A stretch of 64,000 bases of DNA, taken from NCBI RefSeq assembly GCF_015218165.1, contig NZ_CP048659.1, positions 3,038,001 through 3,102,000 of the forward strand, written 5' to 3'. Under the pieces are notes generated by a model that was not told the DNA's origin, searched no databases, and was given only the letters and a program-made list of their open reading frames with translations. The stretch is from Acinetobacter piscicola (lineage in GTDB: Bacteria; Pseudomonadota; Gammaproteobacteria; Pseudomonadales; Moraxellaceae). The position numbers and the translations under genes were made by a program. This document shows positions 8,838 to 17,334 of this stretch, one piece after another; position 1 is the first letter of the stretch, and each line of letters opens with the position of its first letter.

Positions 8838-10052
8838 TTAGCTTGCTTTTTTCTTACCAAAACCTAAAATATCAAGTGGGAATGATAAACCTAAAGAAAT
8901 GTCAGGTGAATCTTCCGTTAAACCAATTCCTAAAGTACCATTCACAATCGTTTCAGGCGATACACGTACCCCTAATGCAATTGAAAACATACCACTTGAT
9001 TGATCAGCGGCTTTATAAGACTCGCCGTTTGTATATGTAAATGATGTATTTGTATTAAAGGTTTGCTGATATGACATGGTCATCGAGACATCATAGTTAA
9101 ATGAATAAGCAAAACCAAATGAGAAGCCACCTGTAATACCTGGTTCAAACTCATCTAAAATACGAGGGCCTGCATCACCACCACCACGGACTTGATTTAG
9201 ACCTGTCTCTTTAAAACCATAATTTCCTGAAATTGAAGCAAATAATACCACTGGATCGATATATTTACGGGTACTTGCACCAACACCTACAGAGTAATAA
9301 CCTTTACCTGTAGACAAATCAGTGGTTGGATTAATTTCGTATGGACTATCACCCGTTTTGGTCGAAACATTACCAAATAAAATAAGAGGCAAACGCCCTG
9401 CTTTTAATGGGAAAGGCTCCCAACGTGCCCCTAAATTAATATCCCCCAAACCAGCTGCTGTTGTATCTTTAATATTATCCGACTTTGCAACGAAAGGAAG
9501 AGAAGCACTAAAAGTTAAATTATCCAATACACCATACTGCGCAGTAAAGGTATTGGTAATGGTATGACTCGCATCTTCATCCACACGTAGTTGATACAAA
9601 TCACCATCATTCATTGCAGCATTGATTTGTTGATCACGATAATAAGAATAATCTAAATCATAAAACGCTGAAAATTCACCTTTTTTAATCAAAGAATATT
9701 GGCGTTCATTCGAGGTAAATACTTCTTGTAAATTGGTTTCTTGTGTTGCATCACCTTCTTTTTGCTGTAAAGCACTTGCAGCTTGCGAACCAGCAGGCGG
9801 CACTAAGGATGGCGTTGCGTCTTTATCAACTTCTACAGCGGATTGAGATGTGGCTTCGACTGCTACAGGCTCAGCAGCTGTAGTATTTGCTGCATCTACT
9901 GTAGCATCAGATTCATCTACGACTTGACCGACATTTTGAGCGGCTTCAGTTGTATCTGTGACCTTTTCTGAAGTTTCCGCAGCATATACTCCACCAATCG
10001 CAAGTTGAATACTAACGGCTAGTAAAGTTCGTCTCATCCAATGATTATTCAT
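8838..10052 (-). CDS. filC: FilC-type outer-membrane barrel with long low-complexity N-terminus (FapF-like architecture)
   Basis: A 404-residue protein. After the signal peptide (MNNHWMRRTLLAVSIQLAIGGVYAAE) there is an Ala/Thr/Val/Asp-rich region to about residue 100, then a barrel beginning near YSLIKKGEFSAFYDLDYSYY. Later segments (LTFSASLPFVAKSD, GLGDINLGARWEPF, ISLGLSFPLDILGFGKKK) look like the MetA-pathway/transporter barrel group. The layout of a natively loose N-terminus plus a barrel recalls FapF, the secretion pore of Pseudomonas functional amyloid. That comparison rests on architecture, not an alignment. It follows filB by 48 bases. Confidence 0.72.
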   Translation of the reverse strand: MNNHWMRRTLLAVSIQLAIGGVYAAETSEKVTDTTEAAQNVGQVVDESDATVDAANTTAAEPVAVEATSQSAVEVDKDATPSLVPPAGSQAASALQQKEGDATQETNLQEVFTSNERQYSLIKKGEFSAFYDLDYSYYRDQQINAAMNDGDLYQLRVDEDASHTITNTFTAQYGVLDNLTFSASLPFVAKSDNIKDTTAAGLGDINLGARWEPFPLKAGRLPLILFGNVSTKTGDSPYEINPTTDLSTGKGYYSVGVGASTRKYIDPVVLFASISGNYGFKETGLNQVRGGGDAGPRILDEFEPGITGGFSFGFAYSFNYDVSMTMSYQQTFNTNTSFTYTNGESYKAADQSSGMFSIALGVRVSPETIVNGTLGIGLTEDSPDISLGLSFPLDILGFGKKKAS

Positions 10053-10906
10053 TTTATTCCTACCTAAAAGTGTGATTATTCGATTTTTTCTAATCTGCTT
10101 TTACTTACGTTTATAATATAGTCGCATGAATGATGTAATTGGCTGACCTTTGGTATCTGAATTATCACCACGGTCAATTACTCGACGCATCGTAGATGCT
10201 TTATCTGCAATTTTATTAATATAATCATACGAATACTGTGCATCAACCAAAGCATATCTATTAATTGTTGCATCCTCAACATGCCTTAAATCCGCATCTT
10301 GTAGTGCTAAAAATTCCTTTTGTTGATCTTTGGGAACATTAATTAAGAATAATGTATTATTTTCCCAAATTTCTTTAAAACGCTCTTGATCGAAACTGAT
10401 ATTCCCTAAAGCAGGATCAGCAACGTAAACACGCCCATTCCTATATGCTTTAAAAACCACGAAATGTTTAAAGCCCGCATAAGAAATCGGGACAATTGCC
10501 GGTTGGTGTTGCTTCACTAAATCAGAAAACTCGCCCCTATAATCACCACTTTCAAAACCAATAGCAGTCACAAAACGCTTCATATCGAGCAATGAAAAGC
10601 TGCGGCGCTCAATAATACGATTATATTCACCATAGCGCAATAAACCTTCCATGGTCTGCTGCTCAGTCAAACTCGTTCCTACATAACCATTTAATAATGT
10701 GGTTAAGGCTGCAGAACCACAACTATAATCATAGGCTTGACGTACAATGCCTCTAAATTGATTCTCTAAAGCAGGTTTAATTTGAACCATCTCACGATGA
10801 TTTCGAGAGAAGGAAGCATTACGAGGATCAGCAAGCTCTGTATAATACACAGCATCAGTAGGTTTTTCTTTAATGTCTAATGCATGGCTGGCAAAATAGT
10901 AAATTA

Positions 10907-10915
10907 GTGCCGAAC
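10907..10915. repeat. 9-bp target site duplication, left copy (IS5-family element)
   Basis: GTGCCGAAC, repeated exactly at 12037-12045. Nine bases is the usual size for the IS903 group of IS5. Confidence 0.93.
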
Positions 10916-10967
10916 GGCTTTGTTGCACAAAGATTTGAAATGCAAAGCGCCCCTAATTGAGCCAAAT

Positions 10968-11900
10968 TTAAGGCGTAACTTGGGTAAGTGGTCGACCTAA
11001 TTCCGTAAATCTGTTGAGGACTGCTACACGTGCATGAATCTCATTCACCTGACTAGGAAAGCTTCTTGCCATTAATTTATCGCCTAATAATTTGATGCAA
11101 TGCATCTTGGTTTCCACCAAACTGCGGCGATGATAGCCTGACCATTTTTTCCATAGTGTCCTGCCTAAACGTTTAACTGTTCGAAGTAATTCATTTCGCG
11201 CTAGCGAGCTACTCTTTGTATCTTTCCATGGTTTCGCATTTTTTCTAGGTGGAATCACTGCATGCGCTTGCCGATCTGCAATGACCTGACGGCATTGCTT
11301 GGTGTCATAAGCTCCATCGGTATAAACAGAGTCAATCTGCTCATCTTGTGGAATTTGATCGAGTAAATCACCAAGCACTTGTGAATCACTCACATTATTT
11401 GTAGTGAGTTGAATAGCGCGTATTTGAAGGGTTTTAGCATCTATACCAATATGAAGTTTACGCCATTGGCGACGATATTCAGGTCCATGTTTCTTGCGTT
11501 TCCATTCGCCCTCACCTAGAAACTTCATGCCTGTAGAGTCTATGAGTAGATGCAGCCCATCGCTACTTTTTTGGTAGCTGATTGCAATATCAATATGCTT
11601 TTGTCTTCTACAAAGCGTACTGTAATCTGGTGCGGTCCAATTTAATCCACAAAGTTTAATCAGACTTTGCACAAAGCCAGTGACCATACGTAAAGATAGA
11701 CGGAATAAGGATTTAATCATTAAGCAGCATTGGATAGCTGCGTCGGAGTAGGTTTGATTTCGCCCTTGTTTGCCTTTTGATGGAGCATACCATTGCGTAG
11801 CAGGATCAAACCAAATGGCAATATTTCCGCGACTCATGAGTGCTCGGTTATATGCGGGCCAATTGGTTGTACGGTAGATTTTGTGTGTAGGCTTCTTCAT
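10968..11900 (-). CDS. IS5-family transposase
   Basis: A 310-residue DDE transposase of the IS903/IS17 type. It opens MKKPTHKIYRTTNWPAYNRAL, has YSDAAIQCCLMIKSLFRL near residue 50, the first catalytic Asp in LHLLIDSTGMKFLGEGEW near residue 122, a second in VYTDGAYDTK near 194, and a C-terminal YHRRSLVETKMHCIKLLGD with the catalytic Glu. The frame is complete, so the element may be active. It reads toward filB, so read-through could transcribe filB and the genes downstream. Confidence 0.95.
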   Translation of the reverse strand: MKKPTHKIYRTTNWPAYNRALMSRGNIAIWFDPATQWYAPSKGKQGRNQTYSDAAIQCCLMIKSLFRLSLRMVTGFVQSLIKLCGLNWTAPDYSTLCRRQKHIDIAISYQKSSDGLHLLIDSTGMKFLGEGEWKRKKHGPEYRRQWRKLHIGIDAKTLQIRAIQLTTNNVSDSQVLGDLLDQIPQDEQIDSVYTDGAYDTKQCRQVIADRQAHAVIPPRKNAKPWKDTKSSSLARNELLRTVKRLGRTLWKKWSGYHRRSLVETKMHCIKLLGDKLMARSFPSQVNEIHARVAVLNRFTELGRPLTQVTP

Positions 11901-11950
11901 TTGAAAATTATATCGCTGAAAAAGCCTTTACAGATAGGTTTGTGCAACAA

Positions 11951-11975
11951 AGCCCACTGCCGCTAACAGTGGGCT
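11951..11975. repeat. hairpin at the junction of the two IS right ends
   Basis: A 9-bp perfect stem, AGCCCACTG / CAGTGGGCT, with a 7-base loop. Its left arm overlaps the inner terminal repeat of the IS5-family element and its right arm lies in the extra 82-base segment. Such structures near transposase starts can block ribosomes or incoming transcription; that role here is inference. Confidence 0.7.
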
Positions 11976-12036
11976 TATTCATTTGAGAATTATAATATTG
12001 AATAAGCCTTTAACCGTAGGTTTGTGCAACAAAGCC

Positions 12037-12045
12037 GTGCCGAAC
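12037..12045. repeat. 9-bp target site duplication, right copy (IS5-family element)
   Basis: GTGCCGAAC, identical to 10907-10915 and directly next to the outer right terminal repeat. Confidence 0.93.
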
Positions 12046-12120
12046 CTAAAGTAATCTCTAACATATTTTTGAACTGTTCAAGTATCGGCAATAAACTGCC
12101 CGAAGTGTTAATTTTATTTT

Positions 12121-12136
12121 TAGAGTGAACACTCTA
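12121..12136. promoter_or_regulatory. 16-bp palindrome upstream of filB (operator-like)
   Basis: TAGAGTGAACACTCTA is a dyad with 7-bp arms around AA. It lies in the roughly 200-base gap between filA and filB, between the terminator-like hairpin and the filB start. Its position and symmetry suit a regulator-binding site, but no promoter elements could be confirmed beside it and no regulator is known. Confidence 0.35.
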
Positions 12137-12219
12137 CTTCCATGTACCTTTAAGATACCTGTTTTTTCAGAAAAAGATAGCTTTTTTTTACTTTTGTTTG
12201 ATTTTGCCATTTGAATAAA

Positions 12220-12248
12220 AAAACGCGTGATATTCACGCGTCTTTTTT
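12220..12248 (-). terminator. terminator-like hairpin between filA and filB
   Basis: Stem ACGCGTGA / TCACGCGT with a three-base loop, with T runs outside the stem on both strands. It begins within 15 bases of the filA stop. It should end most filA transcripts and let only a fraction continue into filB-filF, giving more FilA than machinery, unless filB has its own promoter. Confidence 0.8.
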
Positions 12249-12262
12249 CAAATCAGATCAAC

Positions 12263-13183
12263 TTAGTGACCAGAGATTTTGATTACAGCACCAACACCAG
12301 CACTGTTCGTAATTTTCATACCAGAGATTGCAACATCACCAATTGAACCAGAACCGGTACCTGTACCTAGAGTTGCTGGATTACCACCTGTAGGTGCAAC
12401 AAATCCAGTACCACCACCTAATACAACTTGTTTGATATAAATATCTGTACCTGTTGCATTTTTAAGTGCAGTGATTGCTAAACCTTCTGGCTTAACAGCG
12501 ACATCTGCATCCATCGCAAGATCAGTACTACCATTGTCATTAACTTTAATACCACCTAGTGAAATGTAACCACCAGCAGCAGCATCTTTAATTGCCAAGT
12601 TATTAATTGACAAACCACCTGTCATAGAACCATTCAATTTAATCATCGCACCTTGAGGTGTGTTACCTAACTGAATGTTTGCACTTAATTTACCCGTAGT
12701 TAAAGATAAACCACTTAAAATTTCCGCAGAAGCTGTACCTACTTTATAAGCACCAGCAGTACCAGTAGCATCATTTACTTCAATTTTACCTAAAGAAATA
12801 TTCAAACCACCAACGTTAGCAGCAACATTTAAGAAAGGTTTTGCAGGTGTACCAGTACCACCATCTGTATCAATAACAAGATCAGCTAAGTTACCTGTTG
12901 TTAATGCTGATGTAGCACTTTTCGTTAACACTACATTATTTAAAGTAATTGCGCCTGTTTTACCAGCTGTAGTTGTTGGAGGTGTACCTGCAGTTGTTGG
13001 TAAGCCATCACCATCAAAAACATGAAGTTTTGCAATATCAACTTTAGAAATATCAATACCAATCGAAATACCGTCTTGACCTGTTGCAGCGCTTAATGCA
13101 GCATCATCCATCGCTTGCATTGCCATTGCATTTGAACTTACAGCTACAGCAGAAACTAAAGCAACTTTAGTAAATAATTTCAT
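12263..13183 (-). CDS. filA: FilA-type secreted Gly/Thr/Ala-rich protein
   Basis: A 306-residue exported protein with signal peptide MKLFTKVALVSAVAVSSNAMAM, then MDDAALSAATGQDGISIGI. This N-terminal TGQDG motif is shared by FilA and other secreted proteins of Acinetobacter and relatives. The rest is low in complexity, rich in Gly, Thr, Ala, Asn and Val, and made of short alternating strands (NVVLTKSATSALTTGNLADLVIDTD, LNNVVLTKS), which suits a repetitive beta structure or fibre subunit. The frame opens ten codons further upstream, but GGGAGAG sits at the right distance from the ATG at 13181-13183 and the signal peptide begins there. It is the first gene of the cluster, followed by a terminator-like hairpin. 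Confidence 0.8.
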   Translation of the reverse strand: MKLFTKVALVSAVAVSSNAMAMQAMDDAALSAATGQDGISIGIDISKVDIAKLHVFDGDGLPTTAGTPPTTTAGKTGAITLNNVVLTKSATSALTTGNLADLVIDTDGGTGTPAKPFLNVAANVGGLNISLGKIEVNDATGTAGAYKVGTASAEILSGLSLTTGKLSANIQLGNTPQGAMIKLNGSMTGGLSINNLAIKDAAAGGYISLGGIKVNDNGSTDLAMDADVAVKPEGLAITALKNATGTDIYIKQVVLGGGTGFVAPTGGNPATLGTGTGSGSIGDVAISGMKITNSAGVGAVIKISGH

Positions 13184-13431
13184 TTGTACTCTCCCAAGAG
13201 CATTTTTTTTCATTTTTAACCACTCGCCGCAGTCTCACGTTGTTTTTATTTTTTTACAACAGAAACTTTCTTCCTTGAGTAGTCCGATTTGCTCTATTAA
13301 ATTAACCTTATGTTATTTTTTGTTCAATAGTTGTCTGCTAAAAAGTTAAAGTTCCCGATAAGCGGTATTTTTGTGACCGAGTGTACAAAAAATATCGTAT
13401 AATCTCATTAACCGTTTTATTAGTTGACAAG

Positions 13432-14790
13432 ATGCTAACTCAATCTATTTTCTGCAAAAATTTAGATATCACAGATTTAACACCCGCTGTTATTTTACAA
13501 AAACTGAATGATCTATTGGGTTGTGTTTATCTAGAAAATAATCATCAACCTATCATTGCCGTTTTACCTGTTCAGTATGTTATAAAACAAGCGGGACAAT
13601 ATAGCATTTATGAACGAATCACTCATTTTGAGTACCTTCTCACAGGTAGTATTTTAAATATTAAAAACTTTATCAATTTTAAAAATATAAATACAAACTC
13701 ATCTGATAACAAACAATTTAATGGCGGATATATTGGATTTATTGATTATAATTTATCCGCCCAACTTCATATTAATAATCAATTAAAATCACAGCCAAAT
13801 TTATTTTTAGGTCAATATGAAAGTTATTTAAAATACATTCAGGGAAAATGGATTTTTTATAGTTCCGAAGAAAATGCAGCACATATTTTTGACATTATTC
13901 AAGCTAAATTAAACTCTCAGCAAAAACATATTCATGCATTTAAATTAATGCAGAGCTGCCAAGAAAGATGGTCAAAACAACAATATAATCAAAATTTTAA
14001 TAAGATACATGATTATATTAAAGCAGGTGATTGTTATCAAATTAATCTTACACAAGAGTTTAAAGCTAAAGCTCAAGGTCGTTTAATTGATACAGCTGAT
14101 CATTTTTGGACATTAACTCATGCACCTTATTCTGGTTATTTAAAAATCAATGAGTTTGAATTATTAAGTTGTTCACCTGAATTATTTATTGATTTTGAAT
14201 CCCATCGAAAAATCATAACTAAACCCATTAAAGGTACGATGCCACGCTATGATGATCCAATATTAGACGAACAATCAAAAAACACCTTAATACATTCACA
14301 AAAAGATCAGGCTGAAAATGTCATGATTGTCGATTTATTGCGTAATGATCTAAGTGTTTATGCTGAAACAGGTACAGTAAAAACCCCTAAACTGTTTAAT
14401 ATTGAATCTTTTAATCAAGTGCACCATATGGTCAGTGAAGTCACTGCAACCTTAAAAAATGATGTTAATCCCTTTGATATGTTGCTATCTGCGCTTCCAG
14501 GAGGGTCCATTACAGGAGCCCCTAAAATTCGTGCCATGCAAATCATTGAAGAACTCGAAGGTGCACCACGTGGGGCATATTGTGGTTCAATGGGTTATTT
14601 TAATTTTGATGGCACAGGCTCTTGGAACATCTTGATTCGTACAGTTCAAAAATTTCAAGAAGATGTGTCTTTATGGGCAGGCGGTGGCATCACAATCGCA
14701 TCCGATTGTGATGCTGAATATCAGGAATGTTTTGATAAAGTGTCTGCGATGCTCGATCTACTGAATACATGGTATACACCTGAATCTTAA
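13432..14790 (+). CDS. pabB: aminodeoxychorismate synthase component I
   Basis: PabB converts chorismate and ammonia (from PabA) to 4-amino-4-deoxychorismate on the p-aminobenzoate/folate route. The C-terminal half carries the chorismate-binding signatures: GDCYQINLTQEF, FELLSCSPELFIDF, TKPIKGTMPR, ENVMIVDLLRNDLS, LPGGSITGAPKIRAMQIIEEL and AGGGITIASD. PIKGTMPR is the PabB/TrpE hallmark, and the LPGGSITGAPK form is common to PabB. The frame extends to a GTG at 13381, but the ATG at 13432 gives a 452-residue protein close to family length; neither has a strong ribosome site. It is divergent from filA and convergent with hisC. Confidence 0.9.
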   Translation: MLTQSIFCKNLDITDLTPAVILQKLNDLLGCVYLENNHQPIIAVLPVQYVIKQAGQYSIYERITHFEYLLTGSILNIKNFINFKNINTNSSDNKQFNGGYIGFIDYNLSAQLHINNQLKSQPNLFLGQYESYLKYIQGKWIFYSSEENAAHIFDIIQAKLNSQQKHIHAFKLMQSCQERWSKQQYNQNFNKIHDYIKAGDCYQINLTQEFKAKAQGRLIDTADHFWTLTHAPYSGYLKINEFELLSCSPELFIDFESHRKIITKPIKGTMPRYDDPILDEQSKNTLIHSQKDQAENVMIVDLLRNDLSVYAETGTVKTPKLFNIESFNQVHHMVSEVTATLKNDVNPFDMLLSALPGGSITGAPKIRAMQIIEELEGAPRGAYCGSMGYFNFDGTGSWNILIRTVQKFQEDVSLWAGGGITIASDCDAEYQECFDKVSAMLDLLNTWYTPES

Positions 14791-14793
14791 AAT

Positions 14794-14823
14794 AAAAAAG
14801 CGAATCCTAGGATTCGCTTTTTT
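14794..14823. terminator. bidirectional terminator between pabB and hisC
   Basis: Perfect palindrome AAAGCGAATCCTAGGATTCG with T runs on both sides, placed between two convergent genes. Confidence 0.88.
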
Positions 14824-14852
14824 GCAATAAAAGTTTTAGGAAGCTTTAAACT

Positions 14853-15950
14853 TCAAGCTAAAATATCTTTTTTTAACGTATCGACTAAGCGTTGATTTTG
14901 TTCATCCGTACCAATGGTGATACGTAAAAATTGGTTGATGCGTGGTTTATTGAAATAACGCACAATAATACCTTGTTCACGCAATTTGCCTGCTAATTCG
15001 CCCGCATCTTTCGTTGGCAAAGATGCAAAAATAAAGTTCGCACTTGAAGGGAGAACCTTAAAGCCAATTTCAACCAATTGAGCCGTCAATTTCTCACGAC
15101 TATCGATGACTTTTTGATTTTGTTGTTCAAAATAAGCTTGATCCTCAAATGATGCCACAGCCGCAGCGATAGCAAAGCGATCAATCGGATAGGAGTTAAA
15201 ACTATTTTTAACTGCTTCAAGTGCTGCAATCAAATGCGGTTGTGCAATGGCAAAACCAACTCGCAATCCTGCCAATGAACGTGATTTAGACGTTGTTTGG
15301 CATACCACTAAGTTTTCGTACTTTTCAACTAAACTTACCGCAGATTCTGCACCAAAATCTACATAAGCTTCATCAATCAAAACCACTGAATCAGGATTTG
15401 CTTGTAGAACTTCTTCAATTGCAGATAATCCTAATGCAATACTGGTTGGTGCATTGGGATTAGTAATGATAATGCCACCATTCGGTTGCTTATAATCATC
15501 TACGACAATTTCAAAATCATCATTTAAAGGCAAAATTTTAGTATTCGTTGCAATACCAAAAAACTGACTATAAACAGGATAAAAACTATAGGTAATATCT
15601 GGATATAAAATCGGTTTATCTTGCACAAAAAATGCTTTAAAAATATGTGCTAAGACTTCATCCGAGCCATTTCCAACAAAGACATTTGAAATATCGACAT
15701 GTTGTTGATTTGCGATAGCTTGTTTTAGTGCTGTTGCATCAGGATCTGGATATAAACGTAAGGCATCCGCTGAATTTTCCAATACCGCTTGCACTGCAGC
15801 AACTACTTTGGGTGATGGCGGGTATGGATTTTCATTGGTATTCAATTTTAAAATATTTTGAATTTTTGGTTGTTCACCAGGCGTATACGGCTCTAGCTCA
15901 CGTACATCAGGACTCCAAAAACGCATTTGTTCAGAGGTAATATTTGGCAT
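14853..15950 (-). CDS. hisC: histidinol-phosphate aminotransferase
   Basis: A PLP-dependent enzyme of histidine synthesis converting imidazole-acetol phosphate to histidinol phosphate. The 365-residue protein shows [14 protein letters not shown] near the N-terminus, [32 protein letters not shown] and the PLP lysine region [14 protein letters not shown], all class-II aminotransferase signatures of the HisC group. The frame is open 16 codons further upstream, but that part is encoded by a repeat-like hairpin element, and the protein from the ATG at 15948-15950 ([14 protein letters not shown]) has the normal start. It follows hisD by 94 bases. Confidence 0.93.
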   Translation of the reverse strand: MPNITSEQMRFWSPDVRELEPYTPGEQPKIQNILKLNTNENPYPPSPKVVAAVQAVLENSADALRLYPDPDATALKQAIANQQHVDISNVFVGNGSDEVLAHIFKAFFVQDKPILYPDITYSFYPVYSQFFGIATNTKILPLNDDFEIVVDDYKQPNGGIIITNPNAPTSIALGLSAIEEVLQANPDSVVLIDEAYVDFGAESAVSLVEKYENLVVCQTTSKSRSLAGLRVGFAIAQPHLIAALEAVKNSFNSYPIDRFAIAAAVASFEDQAYFEQQNQKVIDSREKLTAQLVEIGFKVLPSSANFIFASLPTKDAGELAGKLREQGIIVRYFNKPRINQFLRITIGTDEQNQRLVDTLKKDILA

Positions 15951-15965
15951 TTTATTTTCTCTATG

Positions 15966-16012
15966 CTCCCTCTCCTCTTGCGTAGCTTCGCTACTCATCC
16001 TAAAGGGAGAGG
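15966..16012. repeat. nested hairpin element between hisD and hisC
   Basis: An outer stem CCTCTCC (15969-15975) pairs with GGAGAGG (16006-16012), and an inner perfect hairpin GTAGC-TTC-GCTAC lies at 15982-15994. The CTCCCTCTCC / GGGAGAGG pattern looks like the short intergenic repeats common in Acinetobacter genomes. It sits in the 94-base gap of an otherwise tight operon. Whether it is repeated elsewhere in this genome cannot be seen from the window. Confidence 0.55.
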
Positions 16013-16044
16013 AACACTCAATACTTCATTATTTAGGTAATAAC

Positions 16045-17334
16045 TTATTTATAACGATAACGTGCAGATCTCGCGTGTGCATCCAAGTTTTCTTGCTGCG
16101 CAAGAATATCTGCAGTTTTGGCTAAAGTTTTCACACCTTGCTCAGAGCACATGATCAAACTTGAACGCTTTTGGAAGTCATACACACCTAAAGGTGATGA
16201 GAATCGTGCTGTACCTGATGTTGGTAATACGTGGTTTGGCCCTGCACAGTAATCACCAATCGCTTCAGGCGTATAACGTCCCATAAAGATCGCACCTGCA
16301 TGGCGAATGCTTTCTGACATTTTCTCAGCTTCGTCCAAACAAAGCATCAAATGTTCAGGTGCAACTTGGTTAATCAGCTCCGCACCTTCAGCTCGGTCTT
16401 TCACGAGAACCAATGCACCACGATTTTCAATTGATGTTCGTGCAATATCTGCTTTCGGTAAGGCTTCTAAATGCTTTTCAATCCATTGCCCAACTTCAGT
16501 TAAAAGTTGTTCATCAGGTGTAATGAATACTGCTTGCGCAACTGTATCATGCTCAGCCTGTGACAATAAATCCATGGCTAACCATTCAGCGTTATTTTTA
16601 CCTTCTGCATAGACTAAAATTTCAGAAGGTCCTGCTATCATGTCAATACCAACTTGACCAAACACGGCGCGTTTTGCCGCAGCCACGAAGCGGTTTCCTG
16701 GTCCTGTAATTTTATCCACTTGAGGAATAGTCTCAGTACCATAAGCGAGTGCAGCAACTGCTTGTGCTCCACCTATAGTAAATACACGATGCACACCTGC
16801 AAGATATGCTGCAGCCAATACTAATGGATTTAAATCTCCATTTGGTGCTGGAACCACCATGATAATTTCTTGCACACCTGCTACATGTGCAGGTACAGCA
16901 TTCATAAGCACTGAAGATGGATAAGAAGCCAAACCGCCAGGGACATAAATACCCACACGATCTAAAGGTGTAACTTTTTGACCGAGTGTATTACCCAAAG
17001 CATCGACATAAGTCCAACCATCTTGCTTTTGGGCTTGGTGGAATTCACGTACACGATTAGCAGCCATTTCCAAAGCTTCACGTACTTCAGTACTTAAACC
17101 TTCAAATGCAGCCTTAAGTTGCTCTTGTGACAGTTCTAAATCTGAAAATTGATGCGCTGGATGTCGATCGAACTGTTGAGTGAGTTTCAGTACATGTGCA
17201 TCACCATGTTGGCGTACATCTGCAATAATTTGGTCTACTGTTTTTAAAAGCTCAGGATCACTCACTGTTTCAAAAGCCAACAAATCAGCAAAGACTTGTT
17301 TGAAGTTCTGCTCTTGAGTCGATAAACGGCGCAT
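16045..17334 (-). CDS. hisD: histidinol dehydrogenase
   Basis: Catalyses the last two oxidations of histidine synthesis, L-histidinol to L-histidine, with NAD and zinc. The 429-residue protein has RVGIYVPGGLASYPSSVLMNAVPA, the GGAQAVAALAYGTE motif, KITGPGNRFVAAAKR, IDMIAGPSEILV, QAEHDTVAQA and QVAPEHLMLCLDEA, with catalytic and zinc-site residues in the last two, and PTSGTARFSSPLGVYDF near the C-terminus. Length and start fit the family. The 320-base gap to hisG and the terminator after hisG suggest it can be transcribed separately from the murA-hisG block. Confidence 0.96.
   Translation of the reverse strand: MRRLSTQEQNFKQVFADLLAFETVSDPELLKTVDQIIADVRQHGDAHVLKLTQQFDRHPAHQFSDLELSQEQLKAAFEGLSTEVREALEMAANRVREFHQAQKQDGWTYVDALGNTLGQKVTPLDRVGIYVPGGLASYPSSVLMNAVPAHVAGVQEIIMVVPAPNGDLNPLVLAAAYLAGVHRVFTIGGAQAVAALAYGTETIPQVDKITGPGNRFVAAAKRAVFGQVGIDMIAGPSEILVYAEGKNNAEWLAMDLLSQAEHDTVAQAVFITPDEQLLTEVGQWIEKHLEALPKADIARTSIENRGALVLVKDRAEGAELINQVAPEHLMLCLDEAEKMSESIRHAGAIFMGRYTPEAIGDYCAGPNHVLPTSGTARFSSPLGVYDFQKRSSLIMCSEQGVKTLAKTADILAQQENLDAHARSARYRYK

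Larger units (their letters stand above)
10916..12036 (-). mobile_element. IS5-family (IS903-group) insertion sequence with an extra right end, 1121 bp
   Basis: The left end begins GGCTTTGTTGCACAAA. The same 16 bases in inverted orientation occur twice on the right, at 11939-11954 and 12021-12036. The target duplication abuts the outer copy, so the inserted unit is 1121 bp. The inner boundary would give 1039 bp, the usual size for Acinetobacter members of this group. The extra 82 bases resemble the neighbouring right-end region with scattered differences. The element inserted into the first codons of filB, in the same orientation as the fil genes. Confidence 0.9.
10101..12064 (-). pseudogene. 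filB: filB, C39-family cysteine peptidase, interrupted near its start by an IS5-family element
   Basis: The bulk of the gene (10101-10928) encodes a papain-fold C39 peptidase. It has FRGIVRQAYDYSCGSAALTTLL with the catalytic Cys, RRSFSLLDMKRF, then GFKHFVVFK with the His and VADPALGN with the Asp. The 5' tip lies beyond the insertion. Joining across the 9-bp duplication gives ATG (12062-12064) then LEITLGSALIYYFASH, so about seven residues are separated. The IS end supplies an in-frame GTG (10926-10928) that would give MQQSRSALIYYFASH, so the catalytic part could still be made if a ribosome can start there; no good ribosome site is visible. The native start is uncertain because an in-frame TTG lies ten codons upstream. 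The motif pattern is reminiscent of FapD. Confidence 0.78.

Noticed and set aside
12061..12210. Small frame starting MAKSNKSKKKLSF between filA and filB
   Set aside because: It begins with ATG at 12208-12210 and reads about 50 codons, but it has no ribosome site, follows a terminator hairpin and is out of frame with filB; I first considered it as the filB N-terminus and discarded it after checking the frame.
15951..15998. Sixteen-residue N-terminal extension of hisC
   Set aside because: It is encoded by the hairpin repeat, is unlike HisC proteins, and a normal start follows.
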